This document shows, piece after piece, positions 1 to 14,200 of a stretch of DNA of 64,000 bases (positions are counted from its first letter, which is position 1; each line of letters begins with the position of its first letter). The translations under genes and the position numbers were made by a program. The notes beneath the pieces were generated by a model, which worked only from the letters and a program-made list of their open reading frames with translations, was not told the origin of the DNA and did no database searches. The DNA is taken from NCBI GenBank assembly GCA_947462335.1, contig OX381705.1, positions 36,107,570 through 36,171,569 on the forward strand. Direction: 5' to 3'. The stretch is from Harmothoe impar. Taxonomy: Eukaryota > Annelida > Polychaeta > Phyllodocida > Polynoidae.

Positions 1-2285
1 ATTAAAGATGGAGATCATCCCCTCCTCTCAACACCAATCCTGTGCCAAAAACATAGGTATAGCTATGCATTGGAATAGACTCCTGGCTACTTAGTAGGAC
101 GAATTTACTAACACAGTTAGTAACACCAACAGTGTATTGTTGCACATAACACTTAACTTGGACAGAGTACATATGTAGAGTATTGTCTTTGTAGGATGAC
201 AACAATAAGGTAAGCTATTCACCATGCATCTCCTGTCAATCCCCCAACACTCGCCCCAACCACTGCATACACATGGCGAATCTAGACGGCATGGGAGAGA
301 AAAAAGTGGAAATGTGAAGAGAGTTGTCTAATTGAGACCCTACCAGCAAAAGGCATGTTGCAGACCATACAAAGTCACTCCTCTCAATCTTAAATGTGTA
401 GGTACTGTCGCTTTTGTACAATGGTTGGAAATATTGACTGCTTAAGAAGAAAGAACGTGGTGAAAGTCCATAAAACTACTGACCCTGATCACACTTTTTA
501 TTTCAGCCAGATTTTCTCTTTATTCAATTCAGTTCTCTAACCCAATTGAATTTCTCCGCCGTTCAAAAAAATCCTTGATCAACGACGGAAACAAAAAGAA
601 TACTTTCAAACTCTTTAAGGTCAGAACTTTTATAAAAAAAAAACAATATGAGGAGCCAGACCAAGTGGTTTTGATAAGCCACGGGGTGCTAGTAACGGAC
701 TAGGCCTACTACATGGCTAACCCGGTCAAATGGTTTTATTACATGTATGCATGGGAAATGCCGAATTTTGGCCATGTATTCTTGTGGTGAGGTCATGATA
801 GGTATACTATGTATCCACGTGTAAGGATATGGGTAAGGCACTGTTTTTAAGAAGTAGATGATTGGTGTTTCATTATAACAGGCTCTGCCTCTGTCAAACA
901 GCATCGAGCCAATATATCCTGAGGGATATCCCCAGTGTGGCCGATACGTTGGCTCAGCTAGGGATACCACCAGAAGCATGGTGAGGCTTAATATTGTAAT
1001 GGCATGTATAGCTAAGGTAATGTCCCGACATCACAGAAGAGATAACCAGGAAGATATTTTGGTTTTCCTAATCCTATAAATTTACCTTAATAGTTCTTAA
1101 AAGGTAAACCAACTACATAACAGTATCGTTCTATACGTATGCAAGGTGGTATGAGACTCATTAGCGCCAATGCTAAAACATAACATTCTCAGTATTATAG
1201 GAAGAACACTATGCACGTTGGCGTGCCTATCTCTATGTACCCGGGGCTTACAATATAGGCCATCTAGCGTCTTGCAGGCATGACTTATACAATATTCATC
1301 TGTTAAAGTTGGTTTAGTATCAATAATATCTATCGCTCTCTGTTTAATGCCATTTGTCTTTTGGTTATTCTTCTGTCATAGATCATTAAAGTTATCATTA
1401 AGAGCCCTTTAGTTTCACAACTGGTGTACTACTAATAACTCTTGTCATATAACAATGCATGTACAACTGTATAATCCATACGTCAATAATGCTATTAGTA
1501 TGGCCTACAGTATTCTAATTTTGACATGGTTGTAGCCATTTCAAATTGTAATGATCATAAGGCCTTTACATGGCTCAAACGAGTCGAAACATGATACTAC
1601 TTGATAAGTGACATCAGGGTATGCATAGATCACTGATGGAGTTCATATATCATGTATTATGATTAAACCTGTATATCACTATATGTATTGGCCAACAACA
1701 ATGTCCGACCTGAACGTATCCGGACCAGGCGTGCCATTTGTTATATTAGCCATTACTGGTCCCCCACTCACTGGAGGCGCCTGCTCCTGTGTGCTCCTCC
1801 TGTGTGTAATGGTGTCTGTGGGATACTTGCCTCCCCCATGTCTGCTACAATACTGAGTGCTATGCTGCCTACCGCAGTGGGCACCACACCACACAGTCCT
1901 AAGGTCTCTGGAACACACTGCAGCATGTGGAGGCGCAAGTTCCTCCAGGAGGGTAGGCAAGTTCCCAGAGCAGCTCATGGCCGCAGGAGGAGACTCCACT
2001 GCTCTTTTCCAGGGTCCTATTACTATGAGCCACTCAGTGTCCTCAAGCAGGCTGTGGTGGTAGAGCTGGACTTTGGAGTACCAAACCAGAGATTCACCTA
2101 TGGCTGCCCTCATGTGTCCTCACTGCCCTTTGTCTCTGACCGGCCATGTATCCACAAACACCCTGCATCCTCCATGGCACAGCCTGGAGCAACTGCTCCT
2201 GTCTCACATCACCAACTCCAGGTGAGTTGCTCAAGAAGCTGTGCATGCCTATACTGACCCCTCTTTCACACATTTTTCCTACTAG
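1..2285. other. Upstream non-coding stretch
   Basis: No gene is convincingly visible in the first 1.6 kb, which is AT-rich with only short open frames. Positions about 1690-2221 are more GC-rich and may contain an upstream exon of the next gene (separate entry). The 5' end of the hillarin-like gene, including its promoter, is probably within or left of this stretch. No RNA gene or clear repeat was recognised here. Confidence 0.5.
1688..2221 (+). CDS. Possible upstream exon of the hillarin-like gene
   Basis: A frame open from about 1688 runs to a good donor (CCAG|GTGAGT, GT at 2222-2223). A 64-bp intron with a pyrimidine-rich end (TTCCTACTAG) would join it in phase 0 to the exon that starts at 2286. 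The translated sequence is Ser/Pro/Cys/His-rich and resembles no domain I know, and the opposite strand is also open, so open frame alone is weak evidence. The left edge is not defined. The alternative is that this is 5' untranslated exon, or unrelated GC-rich repeat, with translation starting at the ATG at 2289. Low confidence. Confidence 0.2.
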
Positions 2286-2288
2286 GCC

Positions 2289-5200
2289 ATGACGGTGAGG
2301 TACGAACAGGAGAAGGATGAGCTCATGAAGAACCACACGGTCAAGTTGAAAAAACACAAGGAAGTGGCCACGTTAAGGCTGCAGAAGAAGGAACAGGAGG
2401 ACACGGCCGCGCTGGTACAGAAGCAGTCCGAGCAGATGTTGCAGCTGCTCCAGTTGAAGCAGGAGGAGGTCAAGCTGGAAATAGCCAAGGAGCTTGTGAG
2501 TAAATGACATGCACTCATGCACATTCTCCAAATCGTAAAGTCGATCATATTGTTCTTTTTGACTGCAGATTATGTGTGTACCTAGATATTATATTTGGGC
2601 CTTAATTTAAATTGTTGTAATAATATTATCACATGTACTTATAGATAAGGTATTAAAAAATAATACCAATGATTGATATACTGTCAGGACTTTCTAATAC
2701 ATTTTGTATTACCTTGTGTATCATGGGTCCAATTGTACCCAACTGTTGGTGTATGCACTTGGCATCCTGTAGGCCTATGTGCGGGAGGGGCATGTGAGTA
2801 GTATAAAAATTTATGTCTTATGGCTTAGTGCCAACGCAATTATTTTCGCCTCTCTTACACTACACTGACAAATAGCTATAGTTTCTAAACTCTAGTCTGT
2901 TTTTATGGAGAACCTTTGAGACTTAATATGGCTAGATCCCCCACCTGGAACGGAGTTTCAACTCGCAATGTTTAACACGATATGTTATGCCACATCCCAT
3001 TATGACACAAATCACTACGTGCCTCGATGAAAACATAAGACTTTATTTAGATTTTGTCTGGGTTCGGTTTGATTGTTTTGGCTGTGTATGCCCTGAAATG
3101 TAACCATGATATCGTTGTAATATATAGTTGTTCACCATTATTGTGAATGTCAAGCTATATGCAATATGAGTTGTGTATTTCATATCAATATCATATTTTT
3201 AAACTTAAATTATTCGAATTTCGGAGATCGACATTCAGGGAGAAAGTACATAACGTGTTAAGTGCCTGTTTGTAATGCCCAGGTCCTCAGGCAGCGTGAA
3301 GAGATGCGCGGGCACCCAAGGAAAACCACTCAAAGCTATTACTACAGGCTTGATATTGTATGCTAATATAATTCTAGTTTATCACTTTACTATGAAGGCG
3401 AAGGGTTAGGGCAATCGATAGTTAAGATACATTGAGGCACCTTGTATTCTATAAGTAAGTTAATGTTACTCGTCATCTGATTCCAAGGTCAATCCTGATT
3501 CTATTTTTATTGGCTTTGGGTTTTAAATTATGTTCTTGTTTCTTATGTCAGAGAGGTTTCCAACTTTGCATTCTTGATGTAAGAGTTGCACGCCTGTATT
3601 TCTTTCTTGGACTGTTCTTTGCCATCTATATAATAGCACGCATGGCAAGCCTTGGCCCAATGATATCAAGAAGCACTCAGGGAATGCCAGTTGTGCCAGC
3701 TCTGTATGTGTGTACGTATGTAGTATATATGTATGTCTACATATACATAATCTCGTCATATTGGATGCCACACCCATAGGATAAGATTGAACGTGTGATA
3801 AACATCACAGATGACTCAGGGTCAGGGTGATAAAGTGATTGAAATGATGGACTGAACAACTGAATCTGTAAATATTATTTCAGGAACAATGAATTATTTG
3901 TCAATTCTTAGAGCAGGAATGTATTCCTGGGTCAAAACTACCCTCAAATCATGTGTCACACTAGTATGTGATCATATTTCAGCTGAGCAGGTGTGTGTGG
4001 GCGAGCTGGTGGGTGTGGGTGAGACGGTGGGTGTGGGCGAGCCGGTGGGTGTGGGCGAGCAAGTGCGTCTGGGCAAGCAGGTGGCTGTTGGCATCAGCGC
4101 CTGGTGGCGTGTAACCGCCGTTTTACGTCAGCAGCGACACCATCTTCGGTTCTGTTTCGCCGTGTCGGCTGGCCGCGGGGCGGCGTGTGTAACAGATGAT
4201 TAACTCCCCCCAGTCAATTGCCACTGCTGACATATCTAGCAGGGGGGGGGGGGGGGTACTCACATTTCCATATAGTCTTTGTAACGACATGTGCATTGTC
4301 AGTGCAAAGTGAATCAGTGTTATCACTGTTACAGAAATAAAAGCAAGTAACCTCCCCTGTAAATTACCTCTAGTACTTAAGTGTTTGATAGATGTCTGAA
4401 AAAAAGTGTCTCACCTACCCCTCCCATAGAGATAGCATTGGTTGTCACGAAATATCCAAATTTGGGGTTATCGGTTATCTTCGCGCTCCCATAGAGCTGT
4501 ATGCTGAAGCAAATTACCACCAATTATGGCCTAATCTTATTTTTTGTTTTTTGGGGGGTTATAGTAGAAATTTGTGAAAAACAAATATACCATTAGATAG
4601 ATATCGTGGAAAGTGATTTATTGAGACCATGCAAGATGCAAAGAGTGAAATATTGACCAGATGGGAGCAATTTCATTTTTTCAAGGAAAAAAGGTGTCCA
4701 GAATCGTCTCACTTGAGTCAGGGTCCCCCCTGAGTCAATAAGTTTCTATATGATTATCATCCTACTTCGGCCTGGATCCTTGCTCTAGTCTAGAGCAGTC
4801 TCCTTGTCAGGCGCTGTGCATGGCAGGGCAGGGGGAGGGGGTGGTGGCGGCGGGTGTCTGTCGGGTCATGTTTGTACATGAGGGCGGGCTGGGAGGGGGG
4901 TGAAGTTGGTCTTATTTGTCGAGTGTTTGTGGTAGAAGATTGGGTTAACATCATAACCCCCCCCCCCCCCTTGCATCTTCTGATACAACGAAGACCAATA
5001 TACTAATTATCATTTTCGAATAGAATAATACGGTATCTCGAATGCAAACTGAAATATCAAACAACTTAACATAAATACAATAAAATATATATGCACTCAA
5101 TGCGATGGCACCATAGCATCTATTTTTGTCTGTCTGTAATGTCTATTATGAAGTTAACACAGCTAGCATATGCATACTAATGCAGATTATATATAGCAGG

Positions 5201-8200
5201 GGTGGAACCAGGAATTTGAAAGCGGGGAGGCACCAAACACCAAAGTACTGATAATGTGCAGATCAAAATATCATTAGAAAAATCTTTTTAAAGCTTCACC
5301 CCCCCCCCCCCCCCTGGATACACCCCTGCTTTTCGCATGTATATACCAGCTGAATATGATACTACATAGATATGTGTAGATGTACACACAGAAACGTCTA
5401 AATTGGCTTGGGGTACAGAAAGCCACTCTACCATACACGTACAGATAGAGTTGGTCTACGTCTGATATTCGGTGGGGAAAGGTTCGTCCCACGGTCAATG
5501 TTTGTGACTCAAATACCTGTGTGTCGGCAGGCATGACCGGCTTCGGGCCGCTGGGTCCCGGTGGTGGTGGGGATCCTGGTCTAAATGTCGTCTGCTTTTA
5601 TGGCAAACACTCGGCATGACCTCACCACGACTAAGCTGTAGGCACTTTACTTCTGATCCAATTCTATCCATTCCACCTGTAGGTCTTTATGTGTAGAACT
5701 AGCAAGATGCAAATATAGAGTCTTTATCGTCGTGCTAGCTTCATGCATCAATTTAGTTGCCGATGTTTATTCTTGCAAGGGCTGGTGGAGGTTAAGGTTG
5801 CATTTGTTTTTATTAATAGTTGGGGAAACATACATTGTTAGGAAATTAGATATCCACATATATAATATATACCTAGATAGTATATAAGGGCGATTGCTGT
5901 ATCACAAGCATAGTGAAGTCAGATATTGTTTCTTTTAAGCTGTCAATAAATCACATATTACCATAGTGTATATATAAAGTCCCTAACCAGTTTAATTATG
6001 GTGTTCGGCATGGAGGCACATACGCCCGCACATACCAAATCTGGACCAAAACAGTACTGCCCTAGATGGCAGAGCACGATAAGCAATTGCCCTTTTTCTT
6101 AGTACAGGCGTTTACTGGGAGGCCTCAATATGTCCCGTCAAGTCACACAAAAAGTTACATTTTGTAAGAAGTTAGAGAGAGAGAGAGGGAGAGGGGAATG
6201 TGGGTGGTTGGTACAGGAAAGACATGGCCAACTGATTCGGGGTCATTTTTAACCTCTCTATCCTGATAAATATATATATATATAGGAGATCAGCCCCAGA
6301 CAAAGTCGTTTTTCAGAACCAGTTTGAAAGACGGAGAATAACATACAGGGCCCCATATATTTGATTCAGACAAAAGCCTAACATCCATTTGCTGAGTATA
6401 ATGATAAGTGTACGAGCTAGCAGCAGAAAGGCAACCGCGGAATAGTCAAAATTAAAATGATGTGGATCAAAATCAGCCAACCAACCTTGTAATATTATTA
6501 TGCCAGGGTAATTTGTTAGATGTGCCAGGAAAATATGCATATTATAAATGCATCTGCATATATCCCATATTATTGGGTCTTGGTCCTTGTAAAAGACTGG
6601 ACCTGGATATTTGATACTTTATAGTGACAGAATGAGGTTAGACACATTAGCCCACCCCGAGGCATGAGTATGTGTGAGCAGCCAAAGAGAGAGAATGATC
6701 CGCGCGCGGCCGCATGGAGCATCCTTTCTGCTTCTCATATGTGTGAGACTCAAGGAACGTGCACCATGCCCTTAATATAGAGAGCTCGGGGGTTTTCAAG
6801 TGACATTTTGTATTTAATTTAAGAGGAGGGTTACATAGAGTGTAGGATGTTTCCTCAGGTCGCTCTGTCTCGTCGGCCGGTGCCTGTGTTTGAATGCACC
6901 CTACTACGGTGACATACATGGCGGTGGTAGGCATGTCAATGGGTATTAACTTACAGGCCAGTGTATAGAGGTTAGTCTTATAGCTTGGTCCATCCCCTCA
7001 CCCTCAGATACATGTAGGCTACCACCAGGTAAAGGGTGTACGTGATTCACTATTGTGTGATTGAGAAGGCCGTTCCTAAACTTCCTTCTAAACTAGTCCA
7101 ACACTTCCTGCTTTTTAATAGACCATATATTTGTCACACCGAACTACATTCAGCTTGGGTACGGCTGCTATCTTAATGGGACCTGTAATACACTCAATGA
7201 GGACATTACAATATTTCTAGTTATATGATATATGAGCCTTAGAGAAATCACTACATGCTGTAATTCTGGAAAGGATTTGTTGCGTTTTGCAACGAAACTC
7301 TTCATATACTTGTTGATGTAGCAAATAGGTTGATCAACTAGCAAAAATGTTGTTGCTGATCCCAGTCAAAAGGGTAATGCTGGTAAATCTAGGTGATGAT
7401 CTCTGTTAGACGGGGGGCGGGGGGGGGGGGGTAACCTAGAGTGTAACCAATGCAGTGTAAATTGGTTCGGATGCTGTGTCCTGATCGAGTTTCCACATAC
7501 CGCTAATTATTGTACCCGACTAATTTACCGAAATTTACTTCAGTGAAAATTGGCTGTGGAAACCATTTCTCTCTGGTTAGACCAAACAAATCTGTGTTAC
7601 TTTTATCCTCTATCAACCTCCAGTTAAAAAATGTGGTTTGGCTCAAATGAAATGGTTCTAGGCCAACTTCAACGTTGTTGCGACCTGCCGCTCGTATTGT
7701 AGGCTTAGATGGTTACTTACTCTTGGTGAGGCCGTTCTGCTGAAAGAGAGGGGGATCTCTATCTATATACATCAATTAACACACAAAAAAAGCTTAATCA
7801 ATACTAGGTAGTTTGGACCACCTATTGTCTGTTGTTTTGCCTTTACTCGCTGCCACTCACCACTGTGTGTGAATGATAGGAGTAGCAATCTCCGAGATAG
7901 CTCATCCAAAGGCATGCTTTGTGATCAATAGCCATGTGTTGATCTGTCACTCTGTTTTTCCTCCCTGGTATTGATGGTTGCCTGGGAGGGGCTGAGGCTG
8001 GATGTGAAATTGGGCGGCTAGAGATGTGATAACTACAGGGCACCCTCCTCGGTTGGCCGCTCATTTCAAATGTTGTCAATGGGGACCACTGGTCACATTC
8101 AGTTATCCAGGGCCGCACGCGTTTTTGTGTGCGATTTTCCTCATGATGTTTTGTCATCGTTGTTCATAATGCCCTGGAGGATAGTGGTCAGCACCCATCC

Positions 8201-11200
8201 CTATGTGAATTCATACAGGCAAAAACGTGTGTTGGCTGGCCGGCAGAAAGCCTGCTATGACCAATGGCAGGGTCTGGATGCTGGTCATCTCTTATTCTCA
8301 GCCCATATCTCTGGCAACACAGTTTTAGATACCAGTGTGCGTCAGGGTGTTACATTGAATATAACGGTAAATTGAAAGGGACAACATTGTTTATGTGCAT
8401 CTTCAAGTCAAATAATATCAACTATTGTACTGTCATGTGAAAATGCAAAATGATCATTGGGAATTGAGATATATCCAAAGGAAATGGAAATTCCTTCAGG
8501 CTTTGTAGTTAGCTTGGTGTGTCTGAATGATATAACGGTGATTTCAATGTCACATGCATGACATAACGTCATAACTCATCTGGTAATGACGTTAAAGGAT
8601 TGCTAGTGGACGTAGGTTTGGCGCATTGCCTGTTCAACCTCCGACCCCAGGCTATACTTTCTGTGTTCTGTGAAAAGATGTTGCCCCTCATCACGCACAA
8701 CGAATACATCAGGCTATATTGCCATAGTTGTAGGAAAATAGTAGACCTGTTGAAACGTTTTGTTAGATGTATCTCATTGTCCAGATAAACTGCATGTTTA
8801 TATAAGGCTATATTTAAAACAGCACATTTGTGGGCAACATAATAATGTGAATATGTCATAGTCAACGAATACATGTACATTGTATAACGGTTTTAGATAT
8901 CACGAGTACTATATTGATAGAACTATACCTTATGACATTGTGAATGGCCCAGCTAGCATCCCTTATCATTTTAAGTGACATGGTTTTGGTTTATGATAAG
9001 TTATTATTCATTTCAATAGCTTATTCGATAGTTTGTTTTAGCAAAGCATATGTTGACAAATTAATTGAAATAATAACCTACTATAGTGTACATGTACATG
9101 CTTATGCATACAACATACCAATATATAATTATGTATTATGCCTACCGGGTATGTAGGATTACGTATGCTTTGTCCCTCCAAGCACTCACGTGTGTGTCTT
9201 GTCCCTATGACGACAGGCTAACCAGGGAGGAGATGACGCAGACCTTAATGAGAGTGGGGAGGCAGCCCTACAGGAGGCCATGGCCGCCCTCTCCCTGCCC
9301 CCCAAGGACCTGCCCAACCCACACCCACCCACCTGCAGGAAGAGGGATCTCTACTACGACCCCTCCGTCTTCCACGAGCTGGATGAGGAAGTGATCAATG
9401 TAAGTAGCACACACATTTACTTCATTTTCTCTTTCATTTTCAATGCAAAAGTCATCTGTTAAATGGCATGGTATTGCTGTTTCATTTTCCCTTCTCTATG
9501 TATTGGATGATGATATGTTCTTTGCGTTACTAATCCAGTTGTTCTAGCCAGTAAGTCATTAGATTTAAAGCTTCTGTCAAAACGTTATAACATCGTATGA
9601 CTACTATGTTAAATCTTGGGTACCAAACAGTTTAACATTTGCCCTGTACATTGGCTATACCAGGTGGCGGAACGTGAGCAGACGACATTCACCAGCTTGG
9701 TTAAGGAGCTGACACAGCATTGTCTGACCGACCTTCAGAAAGCCAGGTGAGTACATTTAGTTAACCCACGGTGGAAGGCCAACACAAAGGACCTCACACC
9801 TTTGGTATATTGTATGCCCGCACATTACCGGGGGTTAAGTCAGATGCTCTACATCTGAACCGAGTTATGCCACATAGCCACTGCCCACCGGTCATCGATT
9901 CGGTGTTATCACACCTCGTCACGACCTTGTGATGGGGGTGGATGGCTAAATTCGACATGGCGACATGGCCATTTCTTAAAATCGACATGTGACATGAGGC
10001 CTAGTGACATGCGACATGGGGTTTGAAATGATAGTGACAAGGGACATGGGCAATTTTTAAAATCGACATGGGACATGGGGATTATTAAGCGACATGGACA
10101 TGCGACATGGCCATTTCTTAAAATCGACATGCGACATGGGGGGCCCCCCCATCTACACCCCCCTTGTGGGGCAGTGGTTATATGACATAACCCTGTCCAG
10201 GTGTAGGCTATCTAATACTTAACGTAAAATAGGCCTTCCTCCACCTCAGAGTTTTTTTTTGAAGATTCCAATATAAACCTTTTCAATATTTTACCTTTTA
10301 CTAAATAGAGCCCCCCCCCCCCCCCCTCTCCAGCCCCCGCACTGTCAGACAGAAATGACATCATGCTCGTTCCCGCTCCTAAAAAATACCCCCTCTCCCA
10401 CGGAATTCGGGTCAGAAAATGACCCCTTTTTGTGGAAAAACACCGATATTTCATGGTAGAAAAACACGTGTTACATCCCTTTTTCTACAAAACGCTGACA
10501 TAATTTTCACCACCCCCTTTTCTGAAATTTCTCTTCCCTCTCTGGTTCTACATTTCCCTTGTGTGTTGACTTAACACCACACATTGGGAATCCTCCTTGT
10601 AAAAAATATCCAATAAAAATTACGGTGAATCACTGGCATCACTGAATGCCGACCGTTTGCCGTTTTTTTTACGGTCACCGTATCTTGCATTCCCCCTTTA
10701 GGTAGGCATGTCAATGGGTATCAACTTACAAGCCAGTGTATAGAGGTTAGTCTTATAGCTTGGTCCCCTACATTCATCATTATTATACAATGATTCTCTA
10801 CTATTCAATGATGATTATAATTGTTTCTGGATTCTTTGTTGTACATTTCTTAACATCATCTTAATTCCAGGCCTGTATATATATATTAGGCCTGAGAAGC
10901 AGAATTGAATGCCTCATAGCAATATACAATTACAATCCATGAGCAAAAGGTTCTCTAGGATTGTTTCAAAGCAACTCTGACAACAGTCTCAATATATATA
11001 ATTCTAATTACCACAACATGGGTGTTTATACTATTCGTATTAGTGTCCAGGGTCTCAAAAAAGGAAATTATATACTTTTTATCCTTAATATGCCAAAGGC
11101 TTCAATTTTGATTGTGTAGTTAATGAGATAGTTGGATATCTTTATAAATCTAACACAATTATGTATGTTTTTAGTTGATAGCTAACTAAAGTCTCTCTAT

Positions 11201-14200
11201 CAAACCAAGCTGCCACCTGGTGAGCAAACTTTTAACGTGAGATGCACTGTATATGAAAAAACATTGTTTCACTGTACTGGTTTATGGATGTTCAATCTAA
11301 AAGTAATAAGTTTTACAGTGTCTCACCGTAAATCAAATTACAGTGATTCACCGTCAAATTTAGCATTGATTCTCCGTAATTTCAACGGAAATTGTTTACA
11401 GGCTCACCAGGTGGCAGCTTGGTTTGATAGAGACTTTAGTGGAAGCTATCAACTATGCTTCTCAGGCTTAATATATATATACAGGCCTGGAATTAAGATG
11501 ATGTTAAGAAATGTACAACAAAGAATCCAGAAACAATTATAATCATCAATGCATCCTTTAATCAAAGTTTGTGTTAAATACCCCCTTTTTGATAAATCCC
11601 AAGAACTTGGCCTCTAATTATACCCCATTTTCTCTTTAAAAAATGCCCCTTTTTCTTGATTTCGGGGACGTTAGAAGAGGGTGAAAAAACACCCTCATTT
11701 CTCGTTTTTGGGAACGAGCATAGGTGTCACTTTTGTCAGAGAGCGTGCGCCCCCCCCCCCCCACATTGGGGTCCATTGTGTTGAGACTTAGCATCCAGTT
11801 AGATCTTCTCGGTTTACGGATCTATATAGTTTCGAAGCTGGTACTGGACGTTCCCAACAGAATTTAATACATAAGACAGATGTCGCTTAGTCTCGGTAAT
11901 TAATTGAATTATGTGGTTGTTCTGGACTTTCAGAGCCATATTCCGATGGATTACAGTGAAGGATCTGAACGTGATAGAGTTTAATGATGAAACAAATGAC
12001 GATACACCCATGGGTCTACTGCGTGGTATCAAGTACGGAACAGAGACATACCATACACTCTTTATGAGGCTTTGCAGGTAAAATATTACTCATAGCAATT
12101 ATAAGAAGTAAATGATCCCCTATCGCTCTCTCAAGCTTTCTCTACTTACGGCAATAAACGACGTTCTTGATAAAATGTAATCTGTTATATCAATATCGCA
12201 CAATAGGAGAAACTAATAAATTATTAATACCAAGTAATTAGTCAATTAACAGTAGCATCGCTGAGTCAAATTTGCTCAAAATAATAAGGATATTTGAGAC
12301 ATCCACCTATAGATGAAGCGTACAGAGGTTTGGTCTATATACCAATATTTTGCGGAACACTTAACATTATGATCAACTGTATCCTATATTGCTAGTCCCC
12401 ATTCGTTGTACTCGTTACAGTTACGCTGGTCTGGCCTGTGTGGAGATCAAGGGCCACTCTAAGTCTGTGGGCTACGAGCCCGGCATGAAGATCCGGGATG
12501 ACACCTTCCAGAACACGTGGAACGCCGTGCTGATAGACGGCGACTGGTGGCCCGTCCAGTGCAACTGGGGAGCCAGGTAGGCCGAGATTCAAATTCTGTT
12601 TATGTAGGGGCATAAGAAGGTGCTTGTCATTTTAAAAGTTCTATCAGTTCAACTATCACTGTATCAGACAGAGAGGTATATAGCAAAGGGTGCCCTGCTA
12701 GATAATCTACATACATGATGGCTATTTACATAATAAATGTCCGGGATCGGGAGTAGGCTCATGGGATAGAGCGATCGTATAGAACCCACAGCATACAAAG
12801 CCCGGTCCATCATTCTCACACTATGCAGTGCGGAATGTAAAAGAACCATCGCCTCGGTAGAACTAGAGGGGTATGCTTGCCCACCTCATAGATTTGATCA
12901 CCATAACCAGCCTTGAAAATACGTTAACGTTTACATTGGGCACAAAGCAACCATGTAAAACCAACGAACAATATGATGTCCCGCATGCCACTGCCATTGT
13001 CTCCAACTCTCCACCTCATAATCAAAGTTCCCCCTCCAACAGACACTTGACCATTAACATCCACAATCAATGCACGCCTCTTTGTTCCTCCAGGCACTTG
13101 GTCCTTAACAAGGATGTACAGGAGAAGCCACGGGAGAAGACTACCAACAAGAAGCAGGACAAGATCCGCTACCAGTACGACGAGCACTACTTCCTCACTG
13201 ACCCTGACGAGTTCATCCAGGAGTTCTGGGCCTCTGTGCCCCAGTGGCAGCTCATGGAGAGACCCATCACCCTGGAGGAGTTTGAGGCCATGCCCTTCGT
13301 CAGGTCCGTCTTCTTCCACTACGGGCTGGAGTTTGAGCGCGACCTGAGGGCGGTGCTGCATACAGACAATAAGGGCGGCACAGAGGTGGGTTGACCTTTG
13401 TATTGGTGCTAAGACAAAGGCCGTATACATGGACATAGAGATAGCTCTGCCTATCCCGGATAATTCTTGCTTTATATCAGTCCAGAGAACTGCTTCGTGT
13501 TTACACACGTTCATGTACATAATAAATGGTATTCTGTGTATAGTCATGCATGTAAGGTTCTGCGCGTATGCTTTCACTGTAATTGTGAATGACCGACCAG
13601 TATCACATGATATACCAGCTTAAAACGATTAAACCGGGAGTCACATTATACATAGCAGTAATGGTACCATTATAATGATAGCAATCGTGCTGTTGCTTAT
13701 TATTTATCAAACAGTTGCTAACCTCGATATTCACTACGTCAATTCTTCATCTTGAATACGCTGTTGAATTAAGTGGCCAGGTAATTGCAGTAATAGTCTG
13801 ATAACCCTGGCAAACGTGACTCTATCCAGTGTAATTCGATGTTATTATCGTACACACATGTCAACCAAACACCATGAATTTGTCTTGGGAATAGGACAGG
13901 GATTGCGTGATTGGCCGAACTTGGAAGTAAAGAAATCCGAACAGTTCACAAATAGTATAGTTCCCCAGAAGTAAATGACAATTTCTAGGCTAGGCATTTA
14001 GTTCCCTGGGAAAGTGGCATACAAAATGTATAAGGCTAAGTTGACTCATTCCATATGTGGAGCAGGATTTTTTTTAAAGAAGCTTTAGATATGTGACCCT
14101 TGTCGATTGGGATCACCTAGTCGTCGTAATTTTCGAGGCATGATATACAGGGTCTGTTACATGCTTGTGTGGGATTACTCAAGCCGGCATAATCTTAGTC

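Noticed and set aside
1679..2113. 144-residue minus-strand frame
   Set aside because: No recognisable features; the plus-strand frame with a good donor is the slightly better reading of this GC-rich block.
3889..4203. 104-residue Val/Gly/Glu frame
   Set aside because: It mostly reflects the 18-bp minisatellite; no splice partner in phase was convincing.
8070..8375. Open frames on both strands, 101 and 104 residues
   Set aside because: No domain, no convincing splice sites in phase with the hillarin-like gene, and both strands are open at once.
9950..10140. Regular short repeats resembling a CRISPR array
   Set aside because: Units are contiguous, degenerate and without unique spacers; the context is a eukaryotic intron.
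12924..13577. 217-residue minus-strand frame
   Set aside because: It is the antisense shadow of the hillarin-like exon 13094-13385, whose plus-strand product is clearly conserved.
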